This document shows, one piece after another, positions 6,611-6,634 of a stretch of 6,634 nt of DNA (positions are counted from its first letter, which is position 1; the number at the start of each line of letters is the position of its first letter). Source of the DNA: Roseibacillus sp. (GTDB taxonomy: Bacteria > Verrucomicrobiota > Verrucomicrobiia > Verrucomicrobiales > Akkermansiaceae). The translations under genes and the position numbers were made by a program. The notes below the pieces were generated by a model that did not search any database, was not told where the DNA came from, and worked only from the letters and a program-made list of their open reading frames with translations. The DNA is taken from NCBI GenBank assembly GCA_002729275.1, contig PBTP01000042.1:66671-73304 (forward strand). Direction: 5' to 3'.

Positions 6611-6634
6611 TCAACAGGTTTGTGAGGTATTATG

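Overview
The window looks like bacterial chromosome from the Planctomycetota/Verrucomicrobiota side of the tree, most likely a verrucomicrobium. This rests on recalled resemblance, not a search. The left-hand gene is an HtrA-like protein with the PDZ domain nested inside a degenerate trypsin fold, an architecture I associate with these phyla. The rhomboid and the sugar-type ABC operon also resemble verrucomicrobial versions. The sequence is densely coding, has mixed strands, and contains no recognisable phage, CRISPR, rRNA or tRNA.

Layout, left to right: (i) the 3' part of a plus-strand trypsin-like/PDZ protein (2-1276) whose catalytic His and Ser positions are Ala and Cys. (ii) A minus-strand pair, gluQ (2722-1856) followed by a cytoplasmic cyclophilin-type prolyl isomerase (1825-1295). 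They are 30 bp apart and convergent, with an 18-bp gap, to the PDZ gene. (iii) A plus-strand rhomboid intramembrane protease (2835-3422), divergent from gluQ across about 110 bp that carry a 13-nt tandem repeat. (iv) A 211-bp convergent spacer (3423-3633) with one weak terminator-like hairpin and one 6-bp inverted repeat. (v) A minus-strand ribose/monosaccharide-type ABC import operon read right to left: the C-terminal part of the periplasmic binding protein (6610-6311), a double ATPase of RbsA/MglA type (6285-4759), and an RbsC-type permease (4746-3634), with gaps of only 25 and 12 bp.

The ABC genes form a complete CUT2-type importer in principle: the binding protein captures a sugar, the permease dimer moves it, and the double ATPase drives transport. 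The ligand cannot be read from the sequence. The binding-protein frame is interrupted by an in-frame TGA at 6611-6613, and the last ~35 bases of the window show no homology in any frame to the expected upstream part. The gene is therefore either disrupted here or the sequence is unreliable at this edge.

I do not see a clearly new multi-gene system. The most notable items are the nested-PDZ pseudoprotease, the broken binding-protein gene, and a GluQ-RS whose KMSKS-type loop has lost its second lysine.
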